Part shown: one piece after another, positions 59,458 through 64,000 of the stretch
How the letters are laid out: every line of letters begins with the position of its first letter
Position numbering within the stretch: the stretch's first letter is position 1
NCBI GenBank assembly: GCA_902786015.1
Contig: CADAAU010000005.1
Coordinates: 1-64,000 of the forward strand
Reading direction: 5' to 3'
Origin: an uncultured Coriobacteriaceae bacterium
GTDB lineage: Bacteria; Actinomycetota; Coriobacteriia; Coriobacteriales; Atopobiaceae
DNA: 64,000 nt
Notes under the pieces: generated by a model
The model's input: only the letters and a program-made list of their open reading frames with translations
What the model was told of the DNA's origin: nothing
The model's database searches: none
Translations under genes and position numbers: made by a program

Positions 59458-61134
59458 CTATCGCCAGATGTAAGCCGTCCCTTCCCAAGGGCGCAGGATA
59501 GCGCCGTCGGCAGCCCCATCGTAGTTGCTCACAAGCACCTCTCCGCCTGACAAGTCCAAAGCAGGTTGCTCGTCTCCGCTAAAGTTGCATTGCACAAGTA
59601 CGCGTTCATCTCCCAGAGTGCGCTCATAGGCAATAACACAGGGAGCAGGTTCGTCCACGAACCGTATGTCCCCACCCTGAATAATCGGCTCGGCCTTGCG
59701 AAGGGCAATGAGCCTCTTGAAGAAGGTTAGGACGGAATTGGGATCGTTGGACTCGGCAGCCGCATTGAGCCACGTGTAGCTACCGTCCACACCAATCCAC
59801 GGCTCGACCGCACTAAATCCCGCATACTGCGTGTCATCCCATTGCACGGGCGTACGTGAGTCGTCGCGCGAACGCTCATGCACGATGTGAAATGCCTCTT
59901 TGGGTGAATGCCCGCGTTCTTGCAGGATCCTATAGTAGTTGATGCTCTCAACATCACGATACTGGTCGATGCTCGCGAAATCTGGATTGGTCATGCCCAG
60001 TTCTTCGCCCTGGTATATGTAGGGCGTTCCTCGCATGAGGTGTGTGCACACAGCAAGCATCTTGCTCGAAAGCAACCAACTCGCATGCGTCGAATCGTCA
60101 CCGAACCGCGAATTGGGACGCGGCTGATCGTGGTTGGACCAAAACAGGGCATTCCATCCGCCTCCTTCGGCCATCTGCTCCTGCCAATCGGCAAACAGTC
60201 GGCGAAGCTCGGCGATATCCGGATCCATAAGCGCCCATTTCTCGCCATCGGGATAGTCGACCTTTAGGTGATGGAATGAGAAAGCCATACCGAGCTCGTG
60301 GCAATCCGGATTGGAATAGCGAATACAGTTGTCGATGGACGTGGAGCTCATCTCGCCCACGGTCATCAGACCATCGATGCCACCCTCGCGCACCATCTCC
60401 TGCAGATACTCGTGGATGTGCGGACCGTCCGTATAGAAACGCCGTCCATCACCCTCGTGATCGTCTTCCCAAGTCGCAGGCTTCGATATCAAATTGACCA
60501 CGTCAAATCGAAACGCGCTCACACCATTCGATCGCCAAAAACGGAGCACGTTGGCAAGCTCTGCACGAACTTCGGGATTGTCCCAGTTGAGGTCCGCCTG
60601 TGTCACATCAAACAGATGCAGGTACCACTTGTTGAGCGACGGAACATACTCCCACGCATTGCCCCCAAACTTACTCTCCCAGTTTGTGGGCGGCGTGCCA
60701 GGGTCTTCTTCTGTAGCACCTGGTTCAGCATCCACGAACTTATAGTAAGCCAAGTACTTGGAATCGCCCGCGAGCGCACGCTTAAACCATTCGTGCTCTG
60801 TAGACGTATGATTGAACACCATGTCCAGCATTAAATCCATGCCGCGTGCCGCGGCCTCACGCGAAAGCTCCTGGAAGTCCTCCATCGTACCGAATTTTGG
60901 CTCTATGGCACAGTAGTCGCTCACATCGTAGCCGTTATCGTTTTGGGGACTGGGAAAAAACGGTGTAATCCATAGACAGTCGACGCCAAGAGTAGCCAAA
61001 TAGTCAAGACGTTCGGTGATGCCACGAAGGTCACCCACGCCATCGTTGTTGCTGTCGTTGAACGAGCGGATGTATATCTCGTAGGCGATCTTGCTGCCCA
61101 ACCGCGCATCGCGCTCAGAGATTACGCAGCTCAT
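59458..61134 (-). CDS. treC: Trehalose-6-phosphate hydrolase
   Basis: 558 residues, GH13. The sequence closely follows TreC: IYIRSFNDSNNDGVGDLRGITERLDYLATLGVDCLWITPFFPSPQNDNGYDVSDYCAIEPKFGT at the start, DMVFNHTSTEHEWF, FRFDVVNLISKP (nucleophile Asp about 211), TVGEMSS (acid/base Glu about 260) and WSNHDQPR (Asp about 333), plus GDGRRFYTDGPHIHEYL and FHHLKVDYPDGEKWALM, characteristic of phosphotrehalases. It splits trehalose-6-P to glucose and glucose-6-P. It is 162 bases downstream of treB on the same strand. Confidence 0.94.
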   Translation of the reverse strand: MSCVISERDARLGSKIAYEIYIRSFNDSNNDGVGDLRGITERLDYLATLGVDCLWITPFFPSPQNDNGYDVSDYCAIEPKFGTMEDFQELSREAAARGMDLMLDMVFNHTSTEHEWFKRALAGDSKYLAYYKFVDAEPGATEEDPGTPPTNWESKFGGNAWEYVPSLNKWYLHLFDVTQADLNWDNPEVRAELANVLRFWRSNGVSAFRFDVVNLISKPATWEDDHEGDGRRFYTDGPHIHEYLQEMVREGGIDGLMTVGEMSSTSIDNCIRYSNPDCHELGMAFSFHHLKVDYPDGEKWALMDPDIAELRRLFADWQEQMAEGGGWNALFWSNHDQPRPNSRFGDDSTHASWLLSSKMLAVCTHLMRGTPYIYQGEELGMTNPDFASIDQYRDVESINYYRILQERGHSPKEAFHIVHERSRDDSRTPVQWDDTQYAGFSAVEPWIGVDGSYTWLNAAAESNDPNSVLTFFKRLIALRKAEPIIQGGDIRFVDEPAPCVIAYERTLGDERVLVQCNFSGDEQPALDLSGGEVLVSNYDGAADGAILRPWEGTAYIWR

Positions 61135-61239
61135 CTTATTCCTTTCATGTCGTTCCGATATACCTTGCGAGAAGGGCTTTTCTTATTATGGAGTCACACC
61201 AAGATAATATGCTCCATCTGGCCCTCTCTGCGAACAAGT

Positions 61240-61264
61240 GGGGCAGCCTACGAGAGGCTGCCCC
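61240..61264 (-). terminator. Hairpin between treB and treC
   Basis: 10-bp stem GGGGCAGCCT/AGGCTGCCCC with a 5-base loop. No T-run follows on the minus strand, so it may be a partial terminator or RNA-processing site. Confidence 0.4.
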
Positions 61265-61296
61265 CAAAGGAAAGGGGTCGTGGGCCCCTCTGGCCG

Positions 61297-63279
61297 CTAC
61301 TTCGCGAGCTTTACGAGCGCCTGTCCCGCATTGCATGCGCCAAGCGTCGGATCAATCGACTTGTAGTCGTCGCTGTTGGTGACGATGACCATCGTCGTCG
61401 TCGGCTTTCCAGCCTTTTCGATGCCGGCAAGGTCGGCCACCAGAAGCAGGTCGCCAGCCTTCACGCGGTCATTCGCGGCGCAACGAGCTGAGAACGGAGC
61501 ACCGTTGAGCTCTACGGTGTCGATGCCCACATGAATCAGAATCTCGCTTCCGTCGTCACCCAAGAGTCCGATGGCGTGACCGGTGCCGGCAAGCATGGTC
61601 ACGGTACCGCTCACGGGAGCATATACCGCGCCGTCGGCGGGCTCGATGGCAACGCCCTTGCCCATGGCGAGGGACGCAAACACGGGATCAGGCACACCAG
61701 TCATATCGACTGCAACGCCGTTCATGGGAGCAGCGATGGTGTTGGCTACGTCGGTGGCGTCTATGTGAGAAGGAAGGCTCGCGACGGCCTTGGCAGTGGC
61801 CTCGGCGGCGGCAGCGGCAGCCTCCTGCTTGATGCCCTCGGCCTCGGCGGCCTTGTCGACGCCCTGGCGCTTGCCAACGATGAAGGTGAGTACAAAAGGA
61901 ACCGCCACTGCCACGGCCATGCACAGCGCGTAAGGAAGCATGGACTGCGGCTGCATGGCAAGGATGCCGGGCAGACCACCGACGCCGATGGCGTTTGCGG
62001 TGCAGGAGAACAAGCAGGACAGGAAGCCGGCGCATGCGGAGCCGATCATGCCGCATACGAACGGGAACATGAACTTGAGGTTGACGCCGAAGATGGCGGG
62101 CTCGGTAACACCCAGATAGCAGGAAAGCGACGCGGGAATGTTGACCTGCTCGGCGTTCTCGTCCTTCTTTTGCAGGACGCACATTGCCAGAACGGCAGAG
62201 CCCTGAGCGATGTTGGAGAGGGCGATCATCGGCCACAGCATCGTTCCGCCGTAGTCGGCGATGAGCTGAAGGTCGATGGCGTTCGTCATGTGGTGCAGAC
62301 CGGTGATGACCAGCGGAGCATACAGGCCGCCAAAGATGGCACCAAAGATAACGCGGAAGTCGCCCGTGATGCCGGCGTTAACCACCGAGGACACGGCGGA
62401 GCCGAGGGCCCAACCGATGGGGCCGAGCACGAAGTGCGCCGCAATGACGGCGAGCAGAATCGAGCAGAACGGTACAAAGATCATTTGAACGATGGACGGC
62501 ACTATCTTCTTGAAGAATCGCTCTAAGTAGTTAAAGGTAATCGCCGCAAGAATTGCGGGAATTACCTGTGCCTGATATCCAACCATGTGCACCTGCGCGA
62601 AGCCGAAGTTCCAGCTGTACTCCGCCCACGTCTCCTCGGTGGCGCCGGCCACGGCATATGCATTGAGCAACTGGCTCGATACGAGCGTAAGACCCATGAC
62701 GATGCCGAGCATCTCGGTACCACCCATCTTGCGGGTAACCGACCAGCAGATGCCCACGGGAATGCCAAGGTGGAATACGGCCTCGCCGATGAGCCAGAGA
62801 AAGTGATTGACGCCCGACCAGAACTCGCTCATGGATGCAAGCGTTGCGTTGCCCTCGGGCCCAAAATAGGGCATGTCGCCCAACACGTTACGGAAGCCCA
62901 AAATTAGACCGCCAGTGATGATGGCGGGAATGAGTGGTGCGAACACCTCGGCAATGGCGCCCATGGCACGTTGCAGAGGATTGCCCTGCTTTGCGGCGAG
63001 CTTCTTTGCCTCTTCGGTCGAGACGCCCGTGATACCGCTGATGGCAACGAACTCGTCATAGAAGTCGGCGACCTCGTTTCCGATGATCACCTGGAATTGG
63101 CCAGCTTGAGTAAAGCTGCCCTTTGCGGACGGGAGCGCTTCGATTGCCGGCACATCGGCAATGCTGGGGTCCACCAGCGTAAAGCGCATTCGGGTGACGC
63201 AGTGCGTGAGGGCGACTATGTTTTCCTTCCCGCCCACGAGGCGCAACATTTCGCGCGCGTCGTTCTCAAACTTGCCCAT
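61297..63279 (-). CDS. treB: PTS trehalose-specific EIIBCA transporter
   Basis: About 660 residues from ATG 63279 (AAGGAGG at 5 bases). Domain order IIB-IIC-IIA: IIB phospho-Cys in VALTHCVTRMRF (Cys27), IIC with about ten membrane segments (about 105-460; ITGLHHMTNAIDLQLI, SCYLGVTEPAIFGVN), an Ala-rich linker (about 470-500) and IIA with phospho-His in SEILIHVGIDTVEL (His about 582). It imports trehalose as trehalose-6-P. Bacillus TreB lacks a IIA domain; here it is fused. Sucrose specificity cannot be fully excluded, but treC beside it supports trehalose. Confidence 0.92.
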   Translation of the reverse strand: MGKFENDAREMLRLVGGKENIVALTHCVTRMRFTLVDPSIADVPAIEALPSAKGSFTQAGQFQVIIGNEVADFYDEFVAISGITGVSTEEAKKLAAKQGNPLQRAMGAIAEVFAPLIPAIITGGLILGFRNVLGDMPYFGPEGNATLASMSEFWSGVNHFLWLIGEAVFHLGIPVGICWSVTRKMGGTEMLGIVMGLTLVSSQLLNAYAVAGATEETWAEYSWNFGFAQVHMVGYQAQVIPAILAAITFNYLERFFKKIVPSIVQMIFVPFCSILLAVIAAHFVLGPIGWALGSAVSSVVNAGITGDFRVIFGAIFGGLYAPLVITGLHHMTNAIDLQLIADYGGTMLWPMIALSNIAQGSAVLAMCVLQKKDENAEQVNIPASLSCYLGVTEPAIFGVNLKFMFPFVCGMIGSACAGFLSCLFSCTANAIGVGGLPGILAMQPQSMLPYALCMAVAVAVPFVLTFIVGKRQGVDKAAEAEGIKQEAAAAAAEATAKAVASLPSHIDATDVANTIAAPMNGVAVDMTGVPDPVFASLAMGKGVAIEPADGAVYAPVSGTVTMLAGTGHAIGLLGDDGSEILIHVGIDTVELNGAPFSARCAANDRVKAGDLLLVADLAGIEKAGKPTTTMVIVTNSDDYKSIDPTLGACNAGQALVKLAK

Positions 63280-63334
63280 TCCTTCCTCCTTGCCACTAGT
63301 GTTATGGGTGGGTCCAGACACCCACAACGGCCGT

Positions 63335-63423
63335 TCACTTATCCAAAAAACATGAATAAGTGATATTCTGCTTTAATAATCTCACGAAACAGAATTACCA
63401 ACCACTGCAAGTTATCTGGATAA
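63335..63423 (-). promoter_or_regulatory. Candidate operator region of treB
   Basis: TCACTTAT (63335-63342) and ATAAGTGA (63356-63363) form an inverted repeat, and a second palindrome TTATCTGGATAA lies at 63412-63423. The word ACTTATCCA appears in opposite orientations at 63337-63345 and 63418-63426. The region is AT-rich and upstream of treB; a regulator (TreR-like) binding here is inferred. Confidence 0.45.
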
Positions 63424-63459
63424 GTAGCAGACTGACCCCGCTGTTCGCAGGGCTCGACG

Positions 63460-63600
63460 TGTCACGGGGACGTCGACGTGTCACGGAGAGGAGTTGACAC
63501 ACGTAAGTGCGTTGGACAACCCTACTCATCGGGGATGACGGGGACCCCCACCACGCGCAGGCTGTTTCTACTCACTCCCTGTGTCACGGGCTGTCACGGG
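63460..63600. repeat. Duplicated pyrG tail and TGTCACGGGGAC repeats
   Basis: 63518-63580 nearly repeats 63628-63691, the last codons of pyrG, at a distance of 111 bases. On the minus strand the copy still reads [15 protein letters not shown] then stop, preceded by VS instead of VN. Words TGTCACGGGGACG and GTTGACACACG recur around both copies and can form small hairpins. Confidence 0.8.
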
Positions 63601-63632
63601 GACGGAGGCGTTGACACACGCGGTGGGCAACC

Positions 63633-64000
63633 CTACTCGTCAGGGATGACTGGGACACCCACCACGCGCAAGCTGTTTCGGTTCACGCCCTCGTGGCGGG
63701 CGATGGCAGCCCGCACGAATTCGCGGAAGAGAGGTGCAGGCGCGTTCGGACGGCTCTTGAACTCCGGGTGCGCCTGGCTTGCCACGAACCACGGATGGAC
63801 GTCCTCGGACAGCTCCACCACCTCGACGAGCAACCCGTCGGGACTCGTACCCGAAACAACGAGGCCGGCATCCACGAGCTGTTGGCGGAACTCGTTGTTC
63901 ACCTCGTAACGATGGCGATGGCGCTCCCTCACCAACTCCGCACCATAGGCTTCCCGCGCGAGCGACCCTTCTGCCAACACACACGGGTAGGCGCCCAACC
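63633..64000 (-). CDS. pyrG: CTP synthase, C-terminal part (gene runs off the window)
   Basis: The last 122 codons are in the window. The C-terminal glutamine-amidotransferase domain is seen: [37 protein letters not shown], and the catalytic HPE in [17 protein letters not shown]. Glu/His of the triad sit in QAHPEF. It converts UTP and glutamine to CTP. The end, [15 protein letters not shown], is copied just downstream. The nucleophile Cys lies outside the window. Confidence 0.94.
   Translation of the reverse strand, partial: LGAYPCVLAEGSLAREAYGAELVRERHRHRYEVNNEFRQQLVDAGLVVSGTSPDGLLVEVVELSEDVHPWFVASQAHPEFKSRPNAPAPLFREFVRAAIARHEGVNRNSLRVVGVPVIPDE

Noticed and set aside
63478..63909. 143-codon plus-strand open frame with repeated [15 protein letters not shown] peptide
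   Set aside because: It is the antisense of pyrG and its duplicated tail, not a repeat protein.

Overview
This window looks like chromosome of a Gram-positive, fairly GC-rich actinobacterium, most likely a coriobacterium (Coriobacteriales, Atopobiaceae/Olsenella-like). The main evidence is a complete mra/mur/fts (dcw) cluster with SepF, YggT and DivIVA downstream of FtsZ and no FtsA. A Gram-positive type IV pilus operon, PTS trehalose uptake, fermentative D-lactate dehydrogenase, a FeoAAB iron operon and many GTG/TTG starts fit the same picture. Genus-level placement is inference.

Layout. 1-5750: end of a surface-polysaccharide-type locus (Glf-like flavoprotein, Wzy-like polymerase, an orphan secreted protein, an AT-rich GT-C-like glycosyltransferase). 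5880-10711: type IV pilus operon pilB-pilT-pilC-pilin on the minus strand. 10989-17104: PAP2 phosphatase, transglutaminase-like protein, nucleoid-associated protein, SixA-like phosphatase, pyrE, cytoplasmic alpha-amylase. 17329-26531: serC, rsgA, D-lactate dehydrogenase, pyruvate kinase, zinc-ribbon membrane protein, DUF47-PiT phosphate pair. 26680-27034: RNase P RNA. 27275-46717 (minus): xer recombinase, then mraZ-rsmH-ftsL-ftsI-murF-mraY-murD-ftsW-murG-murC-ftsQ, a terminator, and a second unit ftsZ-yggS-sepF-proC-yggT-divIVA. 46849-52703: TreR-like regulator, GGDEF/GGDEF/EAL protein, glycerate kinase, tandem GNAT protein. 52851-56180: ferrous-iron operon. 56370-59373: DUF4418, ApbE, NusG-II and a Gx-EcfT-like fusion. 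59458-63279: treC and treB. 63633-64000: the 3' end of pyrG.

The peptidoglycan genes make UDP-MurNAc-pentapeptide (murC, murD, murF; murE is not here), lipid I/II (mraY, murG) and septal wall (ftsW, ftsI), with ftsL/ftsQ/ftsZ/sepF/divIVA for division. Trehalose is imported and phosphorylated by TreB and hydrolysed by TreC; the likely regulator lies about 13 kb away. Pyruvate kinase and D-lactate dehydrogenase form a glycolysis-to-lactate pair.

The most unusual content is non-coding or architectural. Several families of short palindromic repeats sit between genes: a CTCCCCGGGA-centred family at four loci, a CTCCCCTTTGCCT family at three, an ATCCCAGCTCA family inside the dcw operon, and a four-copy AGTGTACCCAAATTGCA cluster. 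There is a 111-bp duplication of the pyrG tail, a c-di-GMP protein with two degenerate GGDEF domains and an intact-looking EAL domain, and a NusG-II + Gx/EcfT-like fusion + ApbE + DUF4418 group next to an iron operon, resembling flavin-based electron-transfer loci. Nothing here is a clear CRISPR, prophage or transposase gene, and I saw no tRNA or rRNA.
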